A stretch of 64,000 bases of DNA from NCBI RefSeq assembly GCF_007991335.1, contig NZ_BJYD01000017.1:124001-188000 (forward strand), written 5' to 3'. The position numbers and the translations under genes were made by a program. This DNA comes from Halobacillus faecis (GTDB taxonomy: Bacteria > Bacillota > Bacilli > Bacillales > Halobacillaceae). The stretch's first letter is position 1; each line of letters opens with the position of its first letter. This document shows positions 50,844 through 59,697 of this stretch, in pieces. Under the pieces are notes generated by a model. That model was given only the letters and a program-made list of their open reading frames with translations. It made no database searches and was not told where the DNA came from.

Positions 50844-51283
50844 CAAATTCCTCCCATTTTGTAGGTTATTTACCAAATACTTCATTCTTTCAGCAAAAAC
50901 CTGCACGAGGAGACAAAATGAACAAAAGTGACTAACTGTTTTTACAATGAAGTCCCAAATGTATACATTCCGAACTAGGACCTCTCACCTCTTTCAAATA
51001 AAAAAAGAATCAGACTCGTCCGGTAAGACGCCCGATCTTTTACTTATTATTTATAGCGAATACCATTCACTTACTATAGAGGTTACATGGAATAACGACC
51101 AATGGGCTGTTTCCAATCTTTTCTCATGCTTTTTTCACAACATTCCGTTTGCTATATGTTATCCTTGTATGCACTATGAATGATAGTAAGAGCGGTCCAT
51201 GGTTATAGATTTGGAAATCTTTCTTCTATTATGAACGACAAGGTTCTATATAGACTGATGAATGAGACATCGGAGGAGCTAAC
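50844..51283. other. 440-bp intergenic region between divergent genes
   Basis: No supported gene: the 78-codon frame at 50947-51183 has no ribosome-binding site. AT-rich, presumably holding promoters for the M14 and SDR genes, but I see no consensus pair I would defend. Confidence 0.4.
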
Positions 51284-52342
51284 ATGAATATTTTGATTAC
51301 AGGAGCTACAGGTTTTTTGGGAAAACAACTAGCATTGAAACTGCTGAAAGAGGGACATAACGTCTATGCCTTAGTAAGAAGTCTGCGGAAAGCGGAAAAC
51401 CTCAAGGATGAAGTTCCGTCACACGCCAAGGGAAACCTTCACATCATCGAAGGCGATCTATCTCTTAAAAATGCGGGAGTCAGTGAAAAACAACTCCAAG
51501 ATTTGAGTGAGAAGATTGACACGGTTTACCATAGCGCAGCCTTCCTATCTTTTGATGAAAATGAACGGGAGAAAACTTTCAAAGTCAATGTGGATGGAAC
51601 AAAAAATGTTCTTCATCTGGCGAAGGAAATAGATGCCGCAAACTTTTATTATGTAAGTACCGCATACACGCTCGGAATGAAACGTCATGCCTCTGAGCAG
51701 TTACACGAAAAAGAGCAGACGTTTGTGAATGCCTATGAAGAAAGTAAGTGTCACGCCGAACACCTTGTACTAAGCTATGATCATGCGTTAAATATAAAAA
51801 TCTTCCGCCCATCCATCATTATTGGAGATTCGAAAACCGGGGAAGCAGACACAAGTTTTGCCTTGTATGGAGTCATTCGCGGCCTTGAGATTCTTAAGAA
51901 ACGCACGGAGCGGAAAAAGGAACTACAAAACCAAACGTTTAAGTTTCTATGCACAGGTGAGACGAGTCAAAACTTTGTCCCTGTCGACTATGTGGTAGAT
52001 GTACTGATCGCAGCCCTGAAAAGAGATCATCCGAAAACCATTTATCACATTACGAACCCTCATCCGCCCACCAACCGTCTGTTATTTGAAATGATTAAGG
52101 AGAAACTGGACTTTCCGAATATCGAAATGGTTCCGTCTGATTACGATGGGGAACTGACGAAAGAAGAACAAGTGTTCAATGCTCCGATGAGTGTTTTCCG
52201 TCCGTATTGGAATAAAAACATTCGTTTCGACGACACGAACACACAAGAACTACTTGATAAGAATGGCATGTATCATTTGAATATGGACAAGGAAATGATT
52301 GAGCGGATTCTTTATGGAAACAGAGCGCCAGTTAAACCATAA
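51284..52342 (+). CDS. Extended SDR / NAD(P)-binding epimerase-like protein
   Basis: 352 residues. The Rossmann start ITGATGFLGKQLALKL (GxxGxxG) is at 5-20, followed by VYHSAAFLSF (about 84-93) and catalytic Tyr-x3-Lys in YEESKCHAEH (about 150-159). The overall pattern resembles the thioester-reductase/male-sterility type (NAD_binding_4) of extended SDRs. The substrate may be an acyl-CoA, sugar nucleotide or isoprenoid. ATG at 51284 follows GGAGGAG. Monocistronic with a strong terminator. Confidence 0.85.
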   Translation: MNILITGATGFLGKQLALKLLKEGHNVYALVRSLRKAENLKDEVPSHAKGNLHIIEGDLSLKNAGVSEKQLQDLSEKIDTVYHSAAFLSFDENEREKTFKVNVDGTKNVLHLAKEIDAANFYYVSTAYTLGMKRHASEQLHEKEQTFVNAYEESKCHAEHLVLSYDHALNIKIFRPSIIIGDSKTGEADTSFALYGVIRGLEILKKRTERKKELQNQTFKFLCTGETSQNFVPVDYVVDVLIAALKRDHPKTIYHITNPHPPTNRLLFEMIKEKLDFPNIEMVPSDYDGELTKEEQVFNAPMSVFRPYWNKNIRFDDTNTQELLDKNGMYHLNMDKEMIERILYGNRAPVKP

Positions 52343-52349
52343 TACCCAA

Positions 52350-52390
52350 AATAACCGAAGAAGCACTTGCTTCTCTTCGGTTATTTTTTT
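52350..52390 (+). terminator. Terminator of SDR gene
   Basis: AATAACCGAAGA - loop - TCTTCGGTTATT followed by a T run. Confidence 0.9.
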
Positions 52391-52465
52391 ATAAGAAAAA
52401 GGGATATCCAGGAAATGAGCGAATGGTATAAATAGTACATGACAAAAGACCAGGAGGAATCAATC

Positions 52466-54250
52466 ATGTTAAACTTCCCGCAACCCGATGTGGAACAATT
52501 CTTTCAAACCTATGGCATAGAAACGTTTGCTTTAAGTCCGGATGAATCCCAGCTTGTGTTCAGTACAAATTTGAATGGCAAGTACAATCTATGGGCGATG
52601 GATCTGCCGAATACTTTTCCCTATCCACTAACGTTCCATAATCAAAGCTGTGAGCACCTTACCTACGATCCTAAAGGTGAATTCGTCCTTGCCGTTGTAG
52701 ATGAAGATGGTGATGAAAATGGCCAGATTTATGCCGTCCCGCCTCAAGGGGGAACCCTTCAACCTGTGAGGAAAGAAGAAGGCGCCCGTCACATCCACCC
52801 CTTTTTGTCAAAAGACGGAAAGAAACTTTACTATACGTCCACCAAAGATGATGCAACGTTCATGAAAGGCTATCGCTACAACTTGGAAACCAAAGAGGAA
52901 GAAGTGATTGTCCACGGGGAAGAGGCCATGACGATTCTCGGCGACAAAAGCCCGGAGGAGAAGAGCTTCCTTTATATGAAAGCTTTTGCGAATACATACC
53001 AATTGGTTTACGTAAGAAACAAAGAGGAAGACGTGCTTCTGACTCCTTCTCCGGATCCACAGCACACCGTGTCCGATGCGGTTTTCGTATCAGAACATGA
53101 AATTTATTTACTCACCAATTATGAGAGCGACTTTTCCTACCTCGCCCGCTTCGACCTTGAAACGGAAACTTTTGAAAAAGTCGTCCAAGTTGAGACAGAG
53201 GAATTTAAGCAGATGAAGTATGATCAAACGACGAATTCGTTGTATATCATCAGCGAGAAAGGCGTACGCGACCATCTCTATCAATATAAGATCGAAGATG
53301 CGCATCTAGAAGAGTTGGACTCTCCTGTCAGCGTCATCGATCAGTTAGTGATTGCCGAGTCTGGCCGTGTGTACCTTCTCGGAGACTCTGCGACTGTACC
53401 TGCTAATCTGTACAAACAGACGGAAGAAGGTTGGGAACCGTTGACGAAGTACGGCGTCCCCGGCGTGAAAGAAGAGCATTTAATCGCTCCTTCCCATGTC
53501 ACCTATGAATCTTTTGATGGGTTGGAAATTGAAGCCTTGCTGTACCGACCGAAGCCGGAAAAGGATAACGGTCATATGATTCTCTGGCCGCACGGAGGAC
53601 CACAATTCGCAGAGCGCGACTCCTTCCGTTCTCTCTTCCTTTTCCTCGTCCATGAAGGATACAGCCTTTTCGCACCGAACTTCCGGGGTTCGACCGGTTA
53701 TGGACAGACATTCACAAAAATGGTTGAGGGCGACTGGGGACATGCACCAAGACTTGATAACATCGCAGGGATCGAATGGTTGATCGATCAGGGTTACGCA
53801 AAAAAAGATAACATTCTGTTGATGGGTGGCAGCTACGGCGGTTACATGGCGCTCCTGCTTCATGGCAGACATTCGGAATACTTCAAGGCGGTCGTCGATA
53901 TCTTCGGCCCCTGCAACCTGTTCAGCTTTATTGACTCTGTCCCTGAGCACTGGAAACCAGTTATGGCCCAGTTTGTCGGTGACCCTGAAAAGGATAAAGA
54001 AAAGCTCGAAGAAGATTCTCCGATCAACTACCTCGATTCGATGACAAAGCCGATGCTCGTCATCCAGGGCGCAAAGGACCCTCGCGTAGTCAAAGCGGAA
54101 TCCGATCAAGTCGTTGAGGCTTTAAAAGAGAAAGGTAGAGATATAGAATATATTGTCCTGGAAGATGAAGGACATGGTTTTTCCAAGAAAGAAAACGAAA
54201 TGCTCGTGTACAGGAAAGTCCTCGATTTCCTGCAACGGCACACTCAATAA
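52466..54250 (+). CDS. S9-family prolyl oligopeptidase/acylaminoacyl peptidase
   Basis: 594 residues. The N-terminal beta-propeller is at about 1-345 (repeats such as FALSPDESQLVFSTNLNGKY). The alpha/beta hydrolase domain (about 350-594) has nucleophile Ser456 in GGSYGGYM, Asp538 in GAKDPRV and His570 in DEGHGF. It cleaves short peptides in the cytoplasm; there is no signal peptide. ATG at 52466 follows CAGGAGGAATC; the upstream in-frame ATG at 52439 has no site. Monocistronic. Confidence 0.92.
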   Translation: MLNFPQPDVEQFFQTYGIETFALSPDESQLVFSTNLNGKYNLWAMDLPNTFPYPLTFHNQSCEHLTYDPKGEFVLAVVDEDGDENGQIYAVPPQGGTLQPVRKEEGARHIHPFLSKDGKKLYYTSTKDDATFMKGYRYNLETKEEEVIVHGEEAMTILGDKSPEEKSFLYMKAFANTYQLVYVRNKEEDVLLTPSPDPQHTVSDAVFVSEHEIYLLTNYESDFSYLARFDLETETFEKVVQVETEEFKQMKYDQTTNSLYIISEKGVRDHLYQYKIEDAHLEELDSPVSVIDQLVIAESGRVYLLGDSATVPANLYKQTEEGWEPLTKYGVPGVKEEHLIAPSHVTYESFDGLEIEALLYRPKPEKDNGHMILWPHGGPQFAERDSFRSLFLFLVHEGYSLFAPNFRGSTGYGQTFTKMVEGDWGHAPRLDNIAGIEWLIDQGYAKKDNILLMGGSYGGYMALLLHGRHSEYFKAVVDIFGPCNLFSFIDSVPEHWKPVMAQFVGDPEKDKEKLEEDSPINYLDSMTKPMLVIQGAKDPRVVKAESDQVVEALKEKGRDIEYIVLEDEGHGFSKKENEMLVYRKVLDFLQRHTQ

Positions 54251-54259
54251 AAACGAAAA

Positions 54260-54293
54260 AAGAAGGGCTGACTTTATCGTCACCCTTCTTTTT
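54260..54293. terminator. Bidirectional terminator
   Basis: AAGAAGGG...CCCTTCTT with A and T flanks, between convergent S9 and mmuM-type genes. Confidence 0.8.
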
Positions 54294-54298
54294 CATCC

Positions 54299-55237
54299 TT
54301 ATTTCCACTTCAACGCCAACCCACGAATATGCTCAGGCGTCGTCCGACAGCATCCACCAATGATCGATGCCCCTTTATCAATCCAACGCTCGGAAGCGTC
54401 ATCAAAGCACACCGTGGAACCCTCTCCGTGCCATGTATTGGAATCCGGATCATACGTTTCGCCGGAGTTCGGATAGATAAGCACTGGCTTATCTGTATGT
54501 TCTTTCAGGACAGCCACTGCATTTGCAGCTCTCTCCATTGGGGCACAGTTGACTCCGATTGCAGCGATTTGCTTGTTGTCATTCAGTTCTTCAGCACAAG
54601 ATCGAAGAGCCGTCCCGTCGCTGATGGTATCTCCACCTTTTAATGTAAAAGACATCCAGGCATACGACTCAGGAAATTCTCTTAATAATGCAGCCAAAAC
54701 TCTCACCTCTTGGTATGATGGGATTGTTTCCATCGCTAGAAGGTCTGCCCCCGCTTCTACCAATGCTTTCATTCTCGGACGATGGAAATCCATCAACTGT
54801 TGATCAGTCACACCATATTTTCCGATGTATTCCGAGCCATCTGCAAGATAAGCTCCATAAGGGCCAATCGATGCGGCCACTAACGGCTTCACTTTCCTTA
54901 CAGAAGACGCTTCTTCCCAATATTCGTCTCTTGCACTTCTGGCAAGCTCGACCGTTTTCTTGATCAACGATATCGATTGCTCTTCAGAAAAACCTCGTTC
55001 CGCAAACCCTGCGATCGTCGACTGATAACTGGAAGTAATGGAACAATCCGCTCCCATTTTGAAATATTCTTTATGTACTTCCTTAATGGCCTCCGGATTT
55101 TCCAACAGAACTTTCGCCGACCATAATGGATCGTCCAAGTCGTAGCCATAAGCTTCAAGCTCTGTCGCTAAAGCGCCATCCAGGATCATGACAGAGTTCT
55201 GTTCAAGAATTTGTTTAACAGGATCCATATTCATCAT
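54299..55237 (-). CDS. mmuM: Homocysteine S-methyltransferase, MmuM-like
   Basis: 312 residues forming one zinc-dependent barrel: MILDGALATELEAYG (about 17-31), VNCAPMERAANAV (Cys at about 230) and GGCCRTTPEHI (paired zinc Cys at about 295-296). It transfers a methyl group from S-methylmethionine (or SAM) to homocysteine to form methionine. Several ATG codons (55237, 55234, 55228) follow AAGGGAG; 55228 has the best spacing, 55237 is the longest. No S-box riboswitch upstream and no mmuP permease next to it. Confidence 0.9.
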   Translation of the reverse strand: MMNMDPVKQILEQNSVMILDGALATELEAYGYDLDDPLWSAKVLLENPEAIKEVHKEYFKMGADCSITSSYQSTIAGFAERGFSEEQSISLIKKTVELARSARDEYWEEASSVRKVKPLVAASIGPYGAYLADGSEYIGKYGVTDQQLMDFHRPRMKALVEAGADLLAMETIPSYQEVRVLAALLREFPESYAWMSFTLKGGDTISDGTALRSCAEELNDNKQIAAIGVNCAPMERAANAVAVLKEHTDKPVLIYPNSGETYDPDSNTWHGEGSTVCFDDASERWIDKGASIIGGCCRTTPEHIRGLALKWK

Positions 55238-55315
55238 TCATTCTCCCTTCTATCCCGCATACCTTTCCTCAGGACCTTTCGACACCGAAACCATTCATTC
55301 CTGCAAAACAAATAG

Positions 55316-55347
55316 ACTGCCCTCCTTAAAAAAAGAAAGGCAGTCTC
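55316..55347. terminator. Hairpin in mmuM-sortase gap
   Basis: GACTGCC...GGCAGTC with an A/G-rich loop. It may be a second terminator of the sortase gene. Confidence 0.5.
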
Positions 55348-55383
55348 ATCGTCATATTTCATTAAGGAATACGAACGAAAACA

Positions 55384-55411
55384 CCCTCTCCTTTATTACA
55401 AAAGGAGAGGG
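55384..55411 (-). terminator. Terminator-like hairpin after sortase
   Basis: CCCTCTCCTTT - 6 nt - AAAGGAGAGGG, with GTGTTTTC on the minus strand after it. Confidence 0.65.
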
Positions 55412-55418
55412 CTGTTAC

Positions 55419-56033
55419 TCATTGTATTTCCTGCTGTTTCACTAAATCCGCTTCTACAATAAAACGCTCAGGAGCAGAACCGATAAAGTCGAACGGATAA
55501 CAGGTGGTAAACGTCAAAGTCGGTGAAGATGTGGGTACCAGGAATGATTTATCCTCCGATTCCGCCACCCATATCTTATTAATTTGGTATTCATACTCAA
55601 TGTTTTTCTCCGTGAGATAGATAAAATCCCCTTCCACTAATCCATCAAGACTGGCAAACGTCGTCTCTCTATGACCGAAAAGAGCGGTGTGCCCACCTTC
55701 AGAAGGGGATGATGTTAACGATGTATCAAACATTCCGATTCCTTTCTTTATGTTGTCTGGATCAGCATCGTAATACACTGGATACTTTTTTCCAAGCTTA
55801 GGAATCGTAAGCTCTCCCACCCCTTCACCCGTTCCATACGTTTCAGCAGAAACATAGTCTACAGTATAGGAAGACTCACTCACCTGTTCAGAAACTGAAG
55901 AAGCTTCGCGCTTATCCGTCTGCAATTCGGGATCATAGAAGATGACCTGACTTTGTAACCACCATTGGCTACCGTTCCACAAAACCACCAAGAGTCCCAT
56001 CGTTATGAAGATGATGCTAAGTTTTCGGATCAT
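55419..56033 (-). CDS. Class D sortase
   Basis: 204 residues. An N-terminal membrane anchor (about 5-20) and a linker to about 70 are followed by the sortase barrel starting GVGELTIPKLGKKYPVYY. The catalytic triad is visible: His121 in LFGHRETTF, Cys178 in TFTTCYPF and Arg190 in APERFIV. The TxTC pattern and length fit class D (type D sortases of Bacillus act on LPxTA/LPxTG-type substrates, some during sporulation). No protein with a sorting motif lies in this window, so the substrate is elsewhere. ATG at 56033 follows AAAGGAGATG. Confidence 0.9.
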   Translation of the reverse strand: MIRKLSIIFITMGLLVVLWNGSQWWLQSQVIFYDPELQTDKREASSVSEQVSESSYTVDYVSAETYGTGEGVGELTIPKLGKKYPVYYDADPDNIKKGIGMFDTSLTSSPSEGGHTALFGHRETTFASLDGLVEGDFIYLTEKNIEYEYQINKIWVAESEDKSFLVPTSSPTLTFTTCYPFDFIGSAPERFIVEADLVKQQEIQ

Positions 56034-56388
56034 CAGACTTCATCTCCTTTGCGATCAAGTCGTTTAGTTTTTACCGAATCTCCTTCTGAGCAATAAAATC
56101 GAGCCAGCTCTTCTTACGATACATATCCATGAAAACACCGGTCAGGTAAGTGGTACACTGTGCTTGATCACTTCGCGAAAAGACTTGCCTTCTAGGACCT
56201 ATGTTAAATACTTTTTGTTAAGTAAACGATAAGAAGAGGTGAAAGAGTTGTAAAAGAATGTAAATGTTACGGTTAGCGAAAGACATATGAAATAGTACTC
56301 AAATGAAATTCCTTAATCAATGAAATAAAAAAGATGCCACGATCCTAAGGACCTGACACCTTCTTAGTTGTTTTTTAACGTTCCATTT
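56034..56388. other. 355-bp intergenic region
   Basis: It holds the yjcD terminator (56326-56362) and the upstream region of the sortase gene. No other supported feature. Confidence 0.4.
56326..56362 (-). terminator. Terminator of yjcD
   Basis: Minus strand AAGGTGTCA - inner stem - TGGCATCTT (with GU pairs) followed by T6. Confidence 0.7.
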
Positions 56389-58578
56389 CTAACCCTTACT
56401 CAATAACCCATTGTCTAAACATACCTCTACCAACAGTTCCTTGTAACCTGCTTCTTCGAATTGTATGCCGATCTGGTCACGGTCAAATTCCTTAATCATA
56501 CCAGGACCGAACTTCCGATGATTGATGCGTTTCCCAATCTCCACATCATCCATTCGGAGAAGGTTTTCATCCGATAAATCAGGAGCCTGCCGCTTCCGTT
56601 TTTTCAGCGTCTTCTTCTCTCCTTCCGGCTGAAGGATCCTTCTCACGTTCATCAAGAAAATCGATTCTGTCACGCGTTCACTGCCTTTGTAGTTGTACGT
56701 CAGCAACTCAAGGTTTGTTCGTGCGCGCGTCATTCCGACATAAAAAAGACGGACGGCTTCTTCCATCGGTCCTGCTTCCTTATTGCGGTACGTTTCCATA
56801 TCTTCCTTCGATGGAATGACGCCATTGACGAGGTCGATCATATACACTTTGTCATATTCGAGACCTTTGGCACTGTGGAACGTTGTCAGCGTCAGGGTGC
56901 TTTGATTTTGATTGTACTTCGAAGTTTGAAGGAGCTTCTCCAACTCCTTCAAACGGTCAGCAAATCCTTTCAGTGACCCTAACCCCTCAGCGATTTTTTC
57001 CAGAGTGTTCAATATGTTCATCAAGTGTTCTGCGTTGAATCCAAATTTCTCGGACATCTTCTGCAGGGCATGATCGTAACCGAGCTTTTCCCTGATCGTG
57101 CGGATCGCCTGGGCGGGCTCCATTTCGTTGATGTCTTTAAAAAGCTTTTTCGCCTTCTTGATGTTCTTTGATTGATAGTCAGGAATGTCCCTCTCCAAGA
57201 GCCGATCAAAAACGGACGCTTGGCTGTTTTTCTTTTTCAAAAAGAAGATCTGCTTTTTCGAAATGTAAGCATTGAACTTCGTGTGGATACGCTCGAGAAT
57301 ATCGACACGCCGGTCATTGTACGAAAACCGCATAAAGTTCAGGATGTCTTCTACGACCCAGTGTTTAAAGACCTTTGGATCAATGTCTTTCATGTAAAAA
57401 TCGATGCCGGCCTTATCCAGCTGATCAGCAATCGGTACAGCCGAAGCGTTGTTGCGGTAAAGGACAGCCACCTCTTCTCCCGGTTCTCTCTTTTTCAGCT
57501 GCTCAGTGAGATACTTCAACTGCTTTTCATAGTTGCTCAAGTTTTTGATCTCGATGGGAGTGTGCGCTTCATTTTCCGTGAACATTTCTTTCGCATACCG
57601 CTTCTTATTGCGTTTGATGAACTGATTGGATACTTTCACAATATCCTCGGATGAGCGGTAATTCTGGGACATCGTCAGCACCGTTCCGTTCGGATACGTC
57701 TCTTCAAAATCCAGAAGTTTATCGACATCAGAGCCGCGCCACATAAAGATCGACTGGTCATCATCCGCTACGACACAAAGGTTGTTCTGGGGTTTTGCCA
57801 GCAATTCAACGATTTCATGCTGGACCAACGAGTTATCCTGACTTTCATCCGTCAACATGTACTCAAACTGCTGCTGATATTTGGATAGGATGTCTCGATC
57901 GTCCAATAAGATTTGATGACAATACGTAAGCATGTCATCAAAATCAAGCAGCAACTTGAACGGATCTTTCTTTTTGAACGCTTCATACGATTGATAAATG
58001 GCTGAGGCCTGTTTCACCTCACAAGAGACACGTTCAAGCTCTTTCCCTTCAATCATCCGGTTCTTCACAAAGCTGATATACCTCATCAGCTCATCCATCT
58101 CATCATCCGTCATCTGCACACCATTTGTATCTTCATACAATTTCTTCAAAATGAACTTCTTATGGAGCGGAACTTCCGGACCGTCCCAGCCTTTTTTCAA
58201 TTCTTCATCACTAATGTTTCCTTCAATCAGCTGGAAATCCTGACCATTCTTTCGTAACGACTCGCGGACCACTTTGTAGGCGAAACTGTGGATGGTGGAA
58301 AAGTGGACTTTTTCATCCGTCAGACCGGAAAAGAAACGATCGAAACGTTCCGACATATCCCGTGCTGACGCTTTACTAAATGTGACCGCCATGATCCGGT
58401 CCGGGTCCACTTTTTTCTCAAGAAGCAAATAACCAATCTTCATATTCAGTGTCGTTGTTTTTCCTGACCCGGGCGACGCAAGCAAAAGCAAGGGCCCATC
58501 CGTGTGCACCACCGCCTGCTGCTGGACCTCGTTTAAAAGGACTCCCGTCTCCTGTTCCATTCGTTCAAAAAAATCCAT
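56389..58578 (-). CDS. yjcD: UvrD/PcrA-like superfamily 1 helicase, YjcD-type
   Basis: 729 residues. Motif I is ASPGSGKTTTLN (about 35-46), motif Ia VTFSKASARDM, motif II MLTDESQDNS (DESQ variant of DEXX), motif III ADDDQSIFMWRG, motif IV MSQNYRSSEDI, motif V TLTTFHSAKGLEYD and motif VI LFYVGMTRART. All are present, so it should be an active 3'-5' DNA helicase; length and motifs match B. subtilis YjcD. ATG at 58578 follows GGAGGAG. A C-terminal KOW-like tail (HRKFGPGMIKEFDRDQIGIQ) resembles the PcrA/UvrD C-terminus that binds RNA polymerase. Confidence 0.92.
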   Translation of the reverse strand: MDFFERMEQETGVLLNEVQQQAVVHTDGPLLLLASPGSGKTTTLNMKIGYLLLEKKVDPDRIMAVTFSKASARDMSERFDRFFSGLTDEKVHFSTIHSFAYKVVRESLRKNGQDFQLIEGNISDEELKKGWDGPEVPLHKKFILKKLYEDTNGVQMTDDEMDELMRYISFVKNRMIEGKELERVSCEVKQASAIYQSYEAFKKKDPFKLLLDFDDMLTYCHQILLDDRDILSKYQQQFEYMLTDESQDNSLVQHEIVELLAKPQNNLCVVADDDQSIFMWRGSDVDKLLDFEETYPNGTVLTMSQNYRSSEDIVKVSNQFIKRNKKRYAKEMFTENEAHTPIEIKNLSNYEKQLKYLTEQLKKREPGEEVAVLYRNNASAVPIADQLDKAGIDFYMKDIDPKVFKHWVVEDILNFMRFSYNDRRVDILERIHTKFNAYISKKQIFFLKKKNSQASVFDRLLERDIPDYQSKNIKKAKKLFKDINEMEPAQAIRTIREKLGYDHALQKMSEKFGFNAEHLMNILNTLEKIAEGLGSLKGFADRLKELEKLLQTSKYNQNQSTLTLTTFHSAKGLEYDKVYMIDLVNGVIPSKEDMETYRNKEAGPMEEAVRLFYVGMTRARTNLELLTYNYKGSERVTESIFLMNVRRILQPEGEKKTLKKRKRQAPDLSDENLLRMDDVEIGKRINHRKFGPGMIKEFDRDQIGIQFEEAGYKELLVEVCLDNGLLSKG

Positions 58579-58772
58579 ACCTGCTCCTCCTTCCTCATTG
58601 ACGTACAACGAAAAAATAGATGGAAGAAGGCACACACGCTTCTTCCATCTATTTTTTCAACTTCACTTATTATACATTGGATTTCGTATCGTTTCTAGAT
58701 GAATTTCTTCCCTGGCTTACATGAGAAATTCATTTCCGATTCATAATAAGAAGGAGACGGAGGTGAACAATC

Positions 58773-58946
58773 ATGGCGAAAAGAACAAAGAAACACGATG
58801 CAGAACAAAAGAACAAAAAGGGTTTTGACCCTAAACAAGCCGGCACTGAATTCTCTCAGGAATTCGGCAGCGAAGCAGCGAACGAAGCTCACAAACAAGA
58901 AGCTAAAAAAGCACGCAAGTCCAAAAAAGCAAAACAAGATAACTAA
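58773..58946 (+). CDS. Small SASP-like protein
   Basis: 57 residues starting MAKRTKKHDAEQKNKKG, with a middle AGTEFSQEFGSEAANEAHKQ and a Lys-rich tail. The GTEFSQEFGSE segment recalls the FGTEFASET motif of gamma-type small acid-soluble spore proteins. GGAGGTGA lies 6 nt before the ATG and a strong terminator follows the stop. Monocistronic. The similarity is short, so the family call is tentative; the gene itself is well supported. Confidence 0.68.
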   Translation: MAKRTKKHDAEQKNKKGFDPKQAGTEFSQEFGSEAANEAHKQEAKKARKSKKAKQDN

Positions 58947-58950
58947 TACA

Positions 58951-58978
58951 AAAAGGATTCCCACGTGGGAATCCTTTT
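58951..58978. terminator. Terminator of SASP-like gene
   Basis: AAAAGGATTCCCACG and its complement form a continuous palindrome followed by a T-rich tract. Confidence 0.85.
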
Positions 58979-59039
58979 CCTTTTGAAGTCAGTCCCAAGA
59001 CTCCCGTTAGGAGATAAGTGTCAAAGATTACCTTCCATG

Positions 59040-59528
59040 CTATACCGCCTGCCTTTGGCCTAACTCTTGATCCAGCAATAAAATCGCCGATGGATGATCC
59101 TGCGCAAGTTTCAAACGGTCCACAATCGTTTGACTTTGAGCTTCTTCATCAATTTGCTCCCTTAAGAAATCTTGGATGATGACGGCCGCTTGGGGATCGG
59201 TCTGGTTTGCATAATTGAAAGCTTGGCGGTAAGAATTGGTGACAAATTGTTCATGTTCCATCACCTTCTGAAACGTTTCGAGGGGTGAACCATAGTCTGT
59301 CGGCTGGGCGGGGATTTGAAACAACTGAACCGTGCCATCTTTATCCACGACATAATCGATCAACTTCAGCATATGGGTTCGTTCTTCCTCTGATTGAAGA
59401 CGAAGCCAACTGGCCATCCCTGTATAATTTTTCTTCCCCATATAGGCAGACATCGCTAAGTATAACGTCGTTGAGATGTGTTCTATTTCAATCAGCCGAT
59501 TGAACAATTGCTCCATTTCTTTATTCAA
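59040..59528 (-). CDS. Ferritin-like iron-storage protein
   Basis: 162 residues forming a four-helix bundle. IEIEHISTTLYLAMSAYM (about 13-30) supplies the first metal Glu, and SWLRLQSEEERTHMLKLIDY (about 40-59) the Glu-x2-His of the diiron site; EHEQFVTNSYRQAFNYA and FLREQIDEEAQSQ (about 130-142) complete the ferroxidase layout. It stores iron and limits Fenton chemistry. The start is TTG at 59528 directly after GGGAGGTG. Monocistronic. Confidence 0.87.
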   Translation of the reverse strand: MNKEMEQLFNRLIEIEHISTTLYLAMSAYMGKKNYTGMASWLRLQSEEERTHMLKLIDYVVDKDGTVQLFQIPAQPTDYGSPLETFQKVMEHEQFVTNSYRQAFNYANQTDPQAAVIIQDFLREQIDEEAQSQTIVDRLKLAQDHPSAILLLDQELGQRQAV

Positions 59529-59697
59529 AACTGCACCTCCCTTGTAACAATGTTCACCCTAAAAATGTATGACCACGCGTTTAAAGATATACGACGAAGC
59601 ACGGCCCGGACTTCCTTGTTTTTCTTATCGTCCTTCCTGAACCTGTGGTAAAATAAGAGAACTATATAACGAGCGAAAGATGAGGAGTGAACACTGG

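Noticed and set aside
50947-51183. 78-codon plus-strand frame
   Set aside because: No ribosome-binding site and no protein-like composition; located between divergent genes.
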